Below are positions 22,401-33,215 of a DNA stretch of 64,000 bases, one piece after another. Positions within the stretch are counted from its first letter, which is position 1, and each line of letters starts with the position of its first letter. Under the pieces are notes generated by a model. That model saw only the letters and a list, made by a program, of their open reading frames with translations, searched no databases and was not told the DNA's origin. A program made the translations under genes and the position numbers. The DNA comes from Dermanyssus gallinae (taxonomy: Eukaryota > Arthropoda > Arachnida > Mesostigmata > Dermanyssidae): contig QVRM01004845.1 in the NCBI GenBank assembly GCA_003439945.1, positions 62,001-126,000 on the forward strand. Reading direction: 5' to 3'.

Positions 22401-22610
22401 GATCATCAGTCGTCGTCGTCATCGACGGCGGTCGTCGTCATCATTACAGTGAGACATCGTGTGTGATGCTGCCTGCACTCTCATGCACTAGCTCGAGGAC
22501 GTAGCTTGCGAGGAAGAGCCGCTCTTTTGCGGCGCATGGAAATAACTGAGGCGAGCCGTATGAATATGCACCCCCGCCAGACACAGGCAGGGCAGGCAGA
22601 CTCACATGCA

Positions 22611-22790
22611 TAGAGAGAGAGAGACAGACAGACAGACAGAGAAATATAGATAGAGACAGACAGAGAAATAGAGACAGAGACAGACAGAGAAATAGAGATA
22701 GAGACAGACAGAGAAATAGAGATAGAGACAGACAAAGAAATAGAGATAGAGACAGACAGAGAAATAGAGATAGAGACATAGCGATAGATA
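22611..22790. repeat. 24-bp minisatellite (GACA/GATA-type)
   Basis: The unit is about GAGACAGACAGAGAAATA plus GAGATA, repeated five to six times with few changes, and preceded by short GACA repeats. The purine strand is the plus strand. The open frames it produces on the minus strand (SLSLFLCLS repeats) are repeat artefacts. Confidence 0.9.
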
Positions 22791-23389
22791 CATCCACACA
22801 GACGGCAGCGGGACCGCCCCCCTTCCACTGATTATCACGGCCGCCTGTCGTTGTGGTGACGAGAGCGCAGCTCTGCTGGCGAGGTGCTGATGGTAGGCCG
22901 TGATGGTTCGTGGCGATGACGGACCTGTCCAGGATACCACAACAGAGGCAAAAGGCCTTCGAGCCCGTGGCGACGGTAGCGGCGACGGTAGCGTCTCTGG
23001 CCTTCCGACTCCTGTACGTTGGCCTTACCTTTGCTCGATCTCTTTCTTTATCTATCCCTATCTGTCTCACTATCTCTACATACACTATATTCTTCTCGAC
23101 TGTCTTTTTTTCGTATATATATATGTGCCTCTTCTACGAACGGCCTCTGTCTCATCCCGCAGTCGTGTAGCGTATCCGCATGCACGCAGGTCCGCCCGTT
23201 CATTGTTCTGCGGCGTGGCGTTACATTCGCACATTCACACCACTTACGTCTCATGTGGCTGGGCTTTCCGTGCTGGCTGGCTGGATCTACCGCCGTGCTA
23301 CGTCCCGCGTGCATCTCTAGATCCCTCTTTCCTCCCAGCCGCCTTTATACCTACGAGAAAGGGAAATAAAGGAGAACAGGAATAAGAAA

Positions 23390-23530
23390 ACCACGGCAAC
23401 CGCAACATCAGCAACAACCACCGCAACATCAGCAACAACCACCGCAACAACAACGACAACAACCACAGCAACAACAACGACAACAACAACAACAACAGCA
23501 ACAACAACCACAACTACGACCACAAAGACA
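23390..23530 (+). repeat. CAA/CGA-rich triplet repeat with 24-bp higher-order units
   Basis: CAACCGCAACATCAGCAACAAC-type units occur in tandem, followed by mixed CAA and CGA triplets. The surrounding 22.4-23.8 kb is a GC-richer block without an identifiable gene. Confidence 0.85.
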
Positions 23531-23967
23531 CCGTCAAAATGGAAGAGGTAGGAAATAAAGGGAGCGGCAGGAAGTCGTGTATATACGAATCGTACTGCGC
23601 GAGTCCTGCATCCGTCGCACGTGGTGCTAAGCCATTGCATGAGTCGTGCCTGGCTGGCGATGATGATGGTGTTGTTGCAGGTGGAACCGCGTCGGCTACG
23701 CTGGCGTGCGGCACGGCGTGGCGCGGTGCAGTGTAGCCGCGTAGTCGTGCCCGTCCCAATCATTACCGCTTGCCAGCTAACTAACTAACGGTGCTGCTTC
23801 AGAGGCTGGGAGGAGAACATTAGGGCGACATGTGAAGGTTGCTGCTTGAGCATGTATCACAATGATCACTATTATCATCATATGATTGTGATACAGACAG
23901 ATGTTTTCCGTCGTTCACATCCATATCATCTTCTTATGGCTTCTTCACGTTAAGACAACAATATTCG

Positions 23968-24650
23968 CTAGGTTGTTCCATAAGTCCGTTCCAAAAATTG
24001 CGTGCGCCACACTGTGCAGACCCGGGAGAAGACGAAAACTGTTGGGAGAGGGTTGTTTGTGTACATGGCGGTAAAAGCAAACCTGCGCTGTATCATACCG
24101 TGGAATTTGTTGGAATTTCGAATTCACGCAAGTTGTAACGCTCGAGTGAAGATGGCAGAGTTAATTGTGCATTTTCGGCATTTTATTTCTGGAAAGGAAC
24201 GATTGCAACCCAAGTCGTACCTAAGATATGTAAAGTGTATGGTGGAGAGGCTGTAACAGACAGGACACTTCACAAGTGGTGTATCCGATTTAAAAACGGC
24301 GATTTCGACGTTAATGACCGAGACCGGCCAGGACGAAGCAATCAGCTCCTAAAAAAGAACGAGGATCGCCCCTTTCTCCGCACCATATCCGCACTCTATA
24401 GCAACGCTGCCCGCAGAAGGGCGTGGCTTAAAAAAGAGAGTGAGCCCTAAGCAACTGCCAAGCCCAGACCCCATACAAGAATAGTGATGTTAAGTGTTTG
24501 ATGGGATGCGAAGACCGTGATTTTTTATGAGCTCTTGCAACCAAACGAAACGATCAATACGATAAAATACTGTCAACAACTGGACAATTTGAAGGGAGCC
24601 ATTGACCAGGAACGAGTTTGGTTTTCCTGTTCAGTCGACTCGTCCACAGC
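23968..24650 (+). mobile_element. Mariner transposon remnant (5' inverted repeat and broken transposase)
   Basis: The sequence TAGGTTGTTCCATAAGT near 23968 matches the usual mariner terminal inverted repeat. The transposase follows in pieces. First comes VHFRHFISGK (24161 onward). After a frameshift, KVYGGEAVTDRTLHKW and RFKNGDFDV..DRPGR give the helix-turn-helix region. After a gap, AKPRPHTRIVMLSV, an in-frame TGA, WDAKTVIFYELLQPNETI and YCQQLDNLKGAIDQ give the catalytic-domain region. The TGA takes the place of the first Trp of the usual W-W-D. Similarity ends near 24620. The last catalytic Asp region and the 3' inverted repeat were not found. The element is dead and truncated or rearranged on the right. 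Confidence 0.8.
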
Positions 24651-27190
24651 TGGAATACGTCCCTGTTTCGGCTTTTGTAATGCATCTTCTATAGCCTGTC
24701 GTCCGTTGGGTTGTCGGGCAGCCAATAATCGGGAAGTACTCCTCTTGAGGTCTTGAGGTGGCCTTGAGCGTGCTGCGGTGTCGTAGCAGGACACCGACAC
24801 GAGTGAACGTCTCGGCGTCCAATGCCATTAGCCGACTGCAAAAGCTGCTCGTTCGGCTCATTGGCTTTGGTTTAGTTGCTCCGGTCTTGGAGGGGTGCTT
24901 AGCGTATTAGAGGACGTGGCCCTCGCGTAAGGATAAATAAAATGCAAACGCCATAAGTTAATACGAGAAATACATATGTTCTCTTATTAACTACAGCGAA
25001 CGACCAATACACTCTTCGTTACTAACTGGATACTACTCAGCCAATGACCAATACACTCTTCTTAACTAGCACACTGTTGAAATGATTTTTTAGTGTAGAG
25101 CGTTTTTCAATGTTTGAAAAGTGGTTTTCGAATGTGCGTAAGCAATGCTTCAAATTGTAGAAAAACGACAGTCGATTTCAGCAATGTTTTATGAGTATGG
25201 AGGTAACGTAGCTTACCACTGCGTTTAAAAACGATCAGCATAGCTTGCTATGTCTGCTTTTATCTTTTTTAGTTGAGCACACTTTGAAACGCTGTATCAG
25301 AGTTACGAAAGTGGCACGGTAAAGAGTAACTTCTGTACCCTCCGGGCTGGTCTGTGTGCGTTCGACAGTTGATATTCTTCCATCACAGGTAAGTTCATGA
25401 AACGCCCATTGAATCAGCTTATTCTCGCTCTGATCGCATCGGAGCGTTTTAAGGTAAAGATCTACCGGATCGGCTTGCAGCGAAAGTCTGAGTGTATCAT
25501 GACTAACACAGAACGTTCGATCGCGCCGCTATATAAGCGTAAAAATGTGTTGTTCAAATGATAAGCTAAATAAAGAGTTAAGCAGTTTCTGGAAACAACA
25601 ATTTTAAGTGCGGTACGTTTAATCTGACGGTTCATGCTAGCCTCTTACATTTATGGTAAGGATTGAATAGGTAGTGCTTGTCCTCACGGATATATAAAAC
25701 CCACCTGCTAAGCCGTGTTTGCATCTACCAAAGAGGATGTAAAATTATTGCCTTGCAATATACTGTAGGGCTCCCAAGGGATGAGAGTCAATCAGAAATT
25801 GACCGAGAGGCACTTACGGGTATAAGTATATCTCTGAATCACTGATCGTCCTAGGAGAACGGTCGTGTTTTTAACTTTTATAACGAAAATAATTTAGGCA
25901 AGCCAGTACACGGAATCAACGCGTTAAGATGACATTCTATCATATCCTACCTGCGGCTCTATCTAATGTAAGTCAATGCAAAAAAAACTGCTGAGTCCAG
26001 TGGCATCTGAATTCCAACTGCCGATTTCTTTAGTTTTCAGTTGTAGCCAATCTGAAAAGTGCGACCAAACAAGCTTCGGCTATCGACGTATATATACGTA
26101 GATGTTTCAACTTCACAGTCGCTTGACGGTCAGATTTTTTTTTAAAGGATGTTGATTTTTTTATAAGATACAGCAATGACGGCCTGATTGTGTGCATATG
26201 CGCGCCTATAGCATAATATGTTTATATACTCGTATATGGCTTCGGCGGCCGGCCTTAGCAAAAACTGAGCGTTGATATATGTAGAATCGAATCCTACTTC
26301 AGACAGACTTCGTTCTTCTTCCTAGATCGTGTCTCTGATTAAGCATTGAATTGCCGCAGTAGTCCCACGACCGACCAGTTTTCAAAATCCCGCTTCACAA
26401 AAAATTCCTGGAGTCGAAATCCGACGGAGGTGCTATCTTTGCACCGCTCCCATACGGATCTGTTCGTGTCGGCATGTGCCCCGTCACCACACAGACACGC
26501 TAGGCATGTCCATACCTACTGTGTGAAATAAATTTGCTCCATATATATATATATATGAGCTAAAAATAAGCTTTTGTAGTATCATGGCGCCATCAAATGG
26601 TAGAAAACAATACGATGTGAAATATTATGTTTTTTCTGGCATCCAGCATGCCGAGAGAGATGCAATATATATATATATATATATATATATTATACTACAA
26701 AATATTATTTTGAGCTCTGCTCAACGCTTAACAGCCCAATTATTGTGTTGATGTTTCTGTTACTACAGGGTGTCCCAACAGGAACCAAACATTTAAATTC
26801 CAAATAAAATACATGTATTGGTTTTACACCAAAATTCTGCTACTTGCTAAGCCGTTAGTCGAGTTGCCCCCAAACCCACGTAACAGCCATAATAAGCTAA
26901 AATGTCTCGTGCCTAGCGGTTTATGTTGCAGTCGACGTAATTTCGGCATTTCACGCTTTCAGTATTATCCTGAATCCGATATACATAACGTCATGTGGCT
27001 TTGTTGACCTTTTTGCCTCTGACAGTTTGTGCATGATAGGTCAGTTTTCCTTCTCTCCAGGTTTATGGCAGCGGCTGCGTCGCAGGGTTAATAAAATGTG
27101 CAGATATCATAAGATTAATTCGGTGGATTCGAAAACCGCCTTTTTAAATAGTCGTCTTCTCTACCTCAACGCAATCCGCGCTGTGAGTCG
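24651..27190. other. Unassigned, AT-rich, with two short (TA)n tracts and one transposon-like end
   Basis: It contains (TA)n at about 26540-26554 and 26665-26690. At 26764, TACAGGGTGTCCCAACAGG resembles a Tc1/mariner-type terminal repeat but has no visible partner. A near-repeat GACCAATACACTCTTC occurs twice (about 25009 and 25047). No gene was recognised. Confidence 0.35.
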
Positions 27191-27192
27191 TT

Positions 27193-27413
27193 TTGACTTC
27201 TAAATTGGCAATTCCTTTCAACTCTGGAAACTCATCAACGGACTATGCGGTACAGGTACGCGATTCAGACGATTCAGTGGACTTACCTTCCACAGTAGTA
27301 GTCGGCGACGGTGAAACATTGGATGACCTGGTTAAAACTGTAGACGACCTAAATCGTCACTTCGCCACGTTGGGTAGTACTGCGGTCGCTCACCTTGAGA
27401 CGAGTAGGGATAT
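27193..27413 (+). pseudogene. CR1/Jockey-like LINE, region upstream of RT
   Basis: The frame includes LDDLVKTVDDLNRHFATLGS, resembling the N-x-(F/Y)F-x-x-(L/V)G stretch that precedes the reverse transcriptase in CR1 and Jockey LINEs. It has the same orientation as the RT at 28.1-29.4 kb, so the two are probably parts of one element split by the minus-strand insertion between them. Confidence 0.45.
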
Positions 27414-28050
27414 AATCAATCAATCAGGTTTATTGACGTGCCCAACACGTTGGCAATCTTTCGTTCAAATATACTCAATATACGAGTGTATATACAAACC
27501 GAAAGTGTGTACGCGATAAAGCAGAACAATTGAGTATAATTAACAAAAAAAAGTTTTAAACTATATAACTAACCTAATACAAGTATAATAGCTATATAAT
27601 AAAATACGGTTAAAGCAGTTCACTATGAGTCACTTGTTTCTACGTTCTTCAGCTGTAGGAGAAGATGTCGTTTAAAAACAGCGGCCTGGCCTGCAATTCG
27701 AAGCGCCAATGGCAGCTCTTTCCAGATTGCGGGCAGCATGTAGGCCAGAGAGTACCGGAGAAGGGAGAGTCTGAACCCTGGCACCCTGAGTTGGTTCTTG
27801 TAGCGCTGCAACCGAACTGGGGTAAGGGCAAACTAAAGAAACACAATCTGAAGCGATTCCATTGTTTTGCACTTTATAGGCTAGCACCACTAACTTTAAA
27901 CGTGTCAGCTGATCAAGCTTGACAAGCCCGAGCCTGGTGCACAATGGAGTCAGACTCGCGCGACTTCTCCTTCTCCGTCCTAAGACAAACTGAATTCGAG
28001 GTGTTATGGGGTGCCTGCCAAATTGTTGAAGCTAGCAGCTTGATCAATCT
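27414..28050 (-). mobile_element. CR1-like LINE 3' end inserted in opposite orientation
   Basis: The minus strand reads LGLVKLDQLTRLKLVVLAYK, then (in a shifted frame) PGFRLSLLRYSLAYMLPAIW and KELPLALRIAGQAAVFKRHL. This is the standard C-terminal run of CR1/Jockey proteins, ending W-K-(E)-LP..LR...FK..L. Frames are broken. The 3' side ends in an ATTGATTG-type tail (plus-strand AATCAATCAATC near 27414), typical of CR1-like 3' ends. It separates two plus-strand parts of another LINE, so it looks like a nested insertion. Confidence 0.65.
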
Positions 28051-28129
28051 ATCTGACTCCTTCCTGTCAAATATTTTTTTCTGGTGAGAATTTGGCAGTT
28101 CCCATCATAGTTGAAATCTACGGCGGTGT

Positions 28130-29410
28130 TTCCGTCATTTAAAAAAAGACACCGCGCATTCGATTATAGGCCGATCTCGGCCGTTGATTATATCTCAAAG
28201 GCTATCGAGAAACTGGTGTTGGTCAGGTCAAATTGACATCTAGAGTCGATTTCTCCCTTTACCCTAAGCAGGTCGGCTTTTACAAGGGTAGGTCGACTGT
28301 TTTTGCGTTGACCCACTTACGACGGCAGGTATCCGATTCGGTCGAGGTGCATACGTTTTGTCTCGCAGTCATTCTTCACACATTGGCTTCTTTTAGCTGT
28401 GTTTATCATTTCTGTTTGCTCTAGATGCTCGCTCAGCTAGGGTGCTTTGCGCCGGCTACTGTTATTGCTTAGGTCCTTTCTCTCAGGATGGCGGAAGGTG
28501 GTATGAGCTAGTCGAATGGAGCCCTCGTGGCAACAGGTTGATATTGATACTCCTCAAGGCTCAATTCTCGAACCTCTTATGATTCGTATCCTTCTGAATT
28601 TTATCCTGTTAAGAGATAAGAAGAGAGAAAAAAATTAAGAGTCCAGGTGTTAAATCTTAACTCTGCCATAGCCTTTGCTGATGACACAAAGTTACTGTTC
28701 AAAGTGAATTATCGGAATTTGCGGAATTTTATTGGAATACGAATTTGCACCAGTCGCTCCTAAATGTGGACAACATAATTAGCATTTTGGTTGTCAATGC
28801 CAATAAAACCAACTTAATAGTTTTTCGTTTACCACCGAGGCCACTGACCTTACCTGACAAACTGCTAATCAAGACACGGAGCATTGAGCTCTCGCAGACC
28901 GCTAGGTGCCTGTATCTCGTTCTCCAGGTAAACATGAGGTGGCATCCCTATCTGGATTTTATTGCACCCAAGTGCTTTGTTGAAATATCTGGGTTGTGTG
29001 GAACGAACATATGGGATCCCTTTTTTTGGGATGATGTTTATAACGGAATTCTCCGGAGAGGCAGAGTTACGGGAAGTATTCACTTAGAGCATTTTTTTAG
29101 GAAACGAAATGATTCAATCAGTGACGTGTTCAATGATTTATTCTAATTTTGATGGAAAGTATACACGCTGCAAGGGTTCACGTTAGCATATAAAATTTCG
29201 CAAGGTATTGTACCTGCGGAGATTGCGTTTTTACTAGTTTCTACACTTAGTCGAATATCAGCTAGGCGAGCAGCAATTTTCATGCGCCCTCAGCATTCTT
29301 GGTCTAGTCAACACACACTTGCATTTCACCTCCCTGAAACCTAAAGCATTCGCAAAAACATTAGATGCCTCACAACGAAGCACCTCTTCAGTCACGAAGT
29401 AAAACAATGG
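28130..29410 (+). pseudogene. CR1/Jockey-like LINE reverse transcriptase, multiply broken
   Basis: RT blocks appear in order on the plus strand in shifting frames: DYRPISAVDYISKAIEKL (about 28160), QVGFYKGRSTVFALTHL (28270), DIDTPQGSILEP (28535; normally GVPQGSILGP), AIAFADDTKLLFKV (28670; catalytic FADD), LLNVDNI...NANKTNLIVF (28750) and LVLQVNMRWHPYLDFI (28915). A C-terminal YKISQGIVPAEIAF follows (29205). Both catalytic aspartates of FADD are present. Many frameshifts and stops show it is inactive. Confidence 0.8.
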
Positions 29411-29888
29411 CTTTTATTTTCACAGTCTGAGCGAGGCCTGTATATCTTGGGATATTCTGAATTAGGATGGTGCACGAGTGAACTAAGTACACGTGTATAC
29501 TTTTGAGCGTGTTGCCTTATTTATTGTTCGGCGTTGTAACACACGCACCATAGTAGTCGTGATAATGCTCAATGGGATTACATTTTGTGAAGAGTGCTTA
29601 TAAAAAGCATACTCCTTGGATTTTGTTGGGGAGTTAGATTTACCCTTTTTCAACCGTTTTTACTGACTGAGGGCGTAAGCGTTGTAAAATGCTGTAAAAT
29701 AAACGACGTATTTTGTTCATTGAAAAAAATACTCCATTAAAATGCGTTATTGTGGTAATAGTTAGCTATCCATTCTTCACAATGGCGTGTTGTCTACGAT
29801 CGACCAGTTTAAGGGTTTGCTCACGAAGCGCAGCAACTGCAGAAATGGCGCCAAATTCACAACTGCTTTTACCGTGCCAACTATTACT

Positions 29889-30052
29889 CAAAGTAAAGTT
29901 TTCAGGCTGGCCCTCAGACAAGATTTAACGTCCACGGAACTGTTTTTCATATTGCTTCATAGACGGACCCCCCTAAATACAAATGTGCAACGATGGGGCT
30001 CGAACCCGCGCATCTATCTAGTGTCTCCTACGGTTGCGAGGCTCAGACTTAA
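29889..30052 (-). mobile_element. tRNA-derived SINE, family 1, with 15-bp target-site duplication
   Basis: On the minus strand a tRNA-like head with B-box GGGTTCGAGCCCC is followed by a body with TTTAGGGGGGTCCGTC and AAAACAGTTCCGTGG, ending GAAAACTTTAC. The perfect direct repeat GTGCCAACTATTACT (29874-29888 and 30053-30067) flanks it. It is the same family as the copies at 13.4 and 30.1 kb. Confidence 0.85.
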
Positions 30053-30067
30053 GTGCCAACTATTACT

Positions 30068-30258
30068 ACTACTACTACTAGTAAAGTTTTCGAGCTGACC
30101 CTCAGCCAAGATTTAACGTCCACGGAACTGTTTTTCACATTGCTTCATTGACGGACCCCCATAAATACAAATGTGCAAAGGTGGGGCTCGAACCCGCGCA
30201 CCTATGTGTTTCCTCCGGTTGCGAGGCGCAGACTTATGCCACCACGCCACCGGGCTCG
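30068..30258 (-). mobile_element. tRNA-derived SINE, family 1, second adjacent copy
   Basis: The minus strand begins GAGCCCGGTGGCGTGGTGGC, an A-box-like head. It has the B-box GGGTTCGAGCCCC and the same body as the neighbouring copy, and a TAGTAGTAGTAG triplet tail. It is the most complete member here. ACT/TAC triplets on both sides obscure any target-site duplication. It sits directly next to the 29889-30052 copy in the same orientation. Confidence 0.85.
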
Positions 30259-30823
30259 ACGACAATACTACTACTACTACAACTACCACTACTACTACTA
30301 CGATTATCATGCCGCCACGTGGCACTGGCCAAGCGGAGGAGGACGTTTTACTCTTGCATGCTGGAGCATCTCGGACCGGCCGACTGCATCCGAGCATATT
30401 TACAACACCGTGCGGCACATTGCTGCCGTCGCATTCGCCGCAAGAATTCATGGCGCTATGCAAAATTTAACGTCACCCCGAACGTTTCCCAATTTCAGCA
30501 CATCCACAAACATACCCGCACGGCATGCACGGCATTCATTAGAGAGTGCTAGTATGTGCAAACTACGGCCAGAAGAACCAGCCGGGGCCCTGGCCGTAGC
30601 GTCACGCCATGCGGGAAGCGTCCACCGCCCCACGGTCGTCCCGCTGTGCAGATGCCGCCTATGAAGAGCCGTCGACAAGGAACACACAACGAACGAAGTA
30701 AACTTTCAGGAATGTTTCGACTGCGAGTCCTAGTGCTAGTGGTTGTTTCCGTTGTCGCACTTGTCGCTGTTAAAACTTGTGAGCTCCTCCATTTTGATTT
30801 TGCTCTCGTTTTTCCTTTGCAAT

Positions 30824-30929
<106 letters not shown>

Positions 30930-31607
30930 TTATATTTATGTACATATACATACATGTTTATATTTACTATATATATGTCAGACTGTGTCAAATATTTGCT
31001 TTCTGCCAAAAGTGTGTTCAAAGTAAGTGTGTGTACGTCACAAGTTGCTCGCATGCAAATGCAGCTTGACGCATTCTGTATGTGTAAACAGGTGGAACAG
31101 CGCTGCAAGTATAACGTACTATGCAAACATTTGGCGGCATGCAAAATGCATTCATATGTCCATCCAGCGCATTAAACAGTAAAGTGTGATTGATCTACTG
31201 GATCTTAATACAGCAGCGTTCGTAAGCATGGATAGCGGAGGTATACACAAATGAGAAGAATTCTTTAATTCCAACAAAGTTGTAATTAGAAACGTTATTT
31301 GACCATATACATCCGCCTTTAGTGATATTACAAATACATAACACAGAAAAAAGCGGACCGAAATAACAACGTGTGGGCTAACACTCGCTAACTTATTCCA
31401 AACGGACGGTTATGCTGTGGATGACCTTGTTGTAGTCGGCTTAGTCAGTTTTCTTGGTCAAACTGTTAGGGTGGATGCTGTCGTAGCTGTGTACACTAGT
31501 AAATATTGGTTACAACAAAAAACAATTTAATAATGTGGGTGCAGTATTACGCACTATCCAAACGATTGCTCGGCTAGTTGTAGTAGTTTTATTAACCAAT
31601 GATTGGT

Positions 31608-32880
31608 TTACGAATATACATCATAGACATCGCATTTCCAGAGTTGAGACAGCGGAATTGCTCTTTCACAACGCTGAAGGTGATATAGGTCACACGGGCA
31701 GCCACAAAGTTTACACATACACTCCGCCGAGATTTCATGAAACTTCTCGCGCGCACAGATCTTCAGATGGAAGCCGTGGACGGCAAATCTGGTAATTAGA
31801 TGCCGGTTCTCATAACTGCAGGCTCTCCACAAATCCGACGTCATTGCTCTCGTTTCATAAAACAGCGGGTCGATGTCGGCCATTTTATTCTCCCAGTCAA
31901 AGACGTGTTCTCTAAAAACCGTCGTCTTCGGCAGGTTGTACATCCTCTGTAAGTCCTCAACGAATAACGGCGACGATGCCAATAAGTACACTAACCTATT
32001 CAGGCTAGTGCGGTGAACGTTCAATGCTTTCTTTAGAAAACTGGCTTTGAGTTGATCAAACGCCCTTAGGTTCGATCTCGTGATATACGGCCAGATCATC
32101 TGAACGCCGTAAGATGCTGTGGGTGCAATCTTCAGGTTAAACAGCTTAACCGCAACCTCCATCGACAGTCTGCATGGGTCCTTGACACTGTAAAAGGATT
32201 GTAGACCTTTTCGGACTCTTTCTTCAACATGCCTGGAGAAGCTTGTGCCCCGTGAAGAAAACACGACCCCCAGGTAGGGAAAGTATGGAACGATTTCGAC
32301 TATTTCTGAATTCAGTCGGAGCTCATCGCTTGTGGCCAGTCTTCCTCCTCGTCGGAATTTCATCGCTTTTGTCTTGCTCGCATTGATCTCCAATTTGTTC
32401 CGGTTTACATAGCCTTGTAGGGTTACAAGCGACTGCTGCGAGTGAAAGCGACTTCGGGAGAACAATACTAAATCATCGGCATACATAAGCGTTTACACTT
32501 GTGAATGCCGACTATGTATTTCCGCCGGGAGATCGCTTACCAACATTGAGAACAACAGAGGACTCAGGTTATCACCCTGAGCAACACCGGTGGTCTGAGT
32601 GATCGGCGCGTGCTCAGCAACCCCATCGTCTATTATTACCAGTCCCTCTTGCAAGATGCTTCCTTAAAGCTCTAGCATGCTCAGTGGGACTCCACTGTGT
32701 GCCAGCTTGTCAAGAATGATCGTTCGCACATGTATACGCGGACGACCGGTGATCTCGTCGACCGGTGTCTGGACGCGGGTCCCTGTCGTCGATGTCTTGG
32801 AATTTGGGATCTCGGACGAGAGAGTCTGGGCTGCACATTTCCTGCTGATCGGTCGCGCCGCTCTGTCATGGGCCGGGAAC
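31608..32880 (-). pseudogene. LINE family A, reverse transcriptase and C-terminus
   Basis: A 292-codon open frame (32486 down to 31608) starts at the catalytic YADD box (MYADDLVLFSRSRF). It runs through KLEINASKTKAMKF (RT motif with K-T-K) and IVPYFPYLGVVFSSRG, and ends with a Cys/His block, CMCKLCGCPCDLYHLQRC. Upstream in the same frame are GVAQGDNLSPLLFSMLVSDL and VRTIILDKLAHSGVPLSM, the preceding RT motifs. That part is broken by two TAA stops, at 32493-32495 and 32664-32666. The frame may extend to about 32880. No endonuclease domain is recognisable. The long intact tail suggests relatively recent loss of function. Clade assignment is uncertain. Confidence 0.85.
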
Positions 32881-33022
32881 AGCGACTGACCGCGCTCTCG
32901 CTCGACTGCGCTCTCTCACGACGCAAGTAGCTGGGCGAGGGAGCAGTACTTAAGATGGCTCGGCTATCAGAACAGATTCAAACTAACGCAGTGCATTAGC
33001 ATTCAAACCACCATGATGTTAC

Positions 33023-33215
33023 ATGATGTTTATTGTTGAGACTAGACCAATGACCACGAACTGGTGCAAGGGCCTATGTTGTAGAAATAATTACTTTATT
33101 AGCGGGCTTGCTTTACATGGCTTTAAATTATCATCAAATTTCAAAGAAATATCGACCGAATACGAATGCAAGCTCTGTGAAGGATCGTGTGATCTGTATC
33201 ACCTCCAATAGTGTA
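33023..33215 (+). pseudogene. LINE family A, C-terminal fragment, opposite orientation
   Basis: The plus-strand frame reads ETRPMTTNWCKGLCCRNNYF, then GLALHGFKLSSNFKEISTEY and ECKLCEGSCDLYHLQ. This aligns residue by residue with the end of the minus-strand copy next to it (ETRAMTSDLWRACSYENRHL, then FHEISAECMCKLCGCPCDLYHLQ). The 5' ends of the two pieces face each other across about 150 bp. They are clearly diverged, so they are separate old insertions rather than a recent inverted duplication. Confidence 0.75.

Noticed and set aside
22444..23085. 213-codon minus frame with Ser-Leu-Ser repeats
   Set aside because: It follows the 24-bp minisatellite; the two other minus frames are equally open, so it is a repeat artefact.
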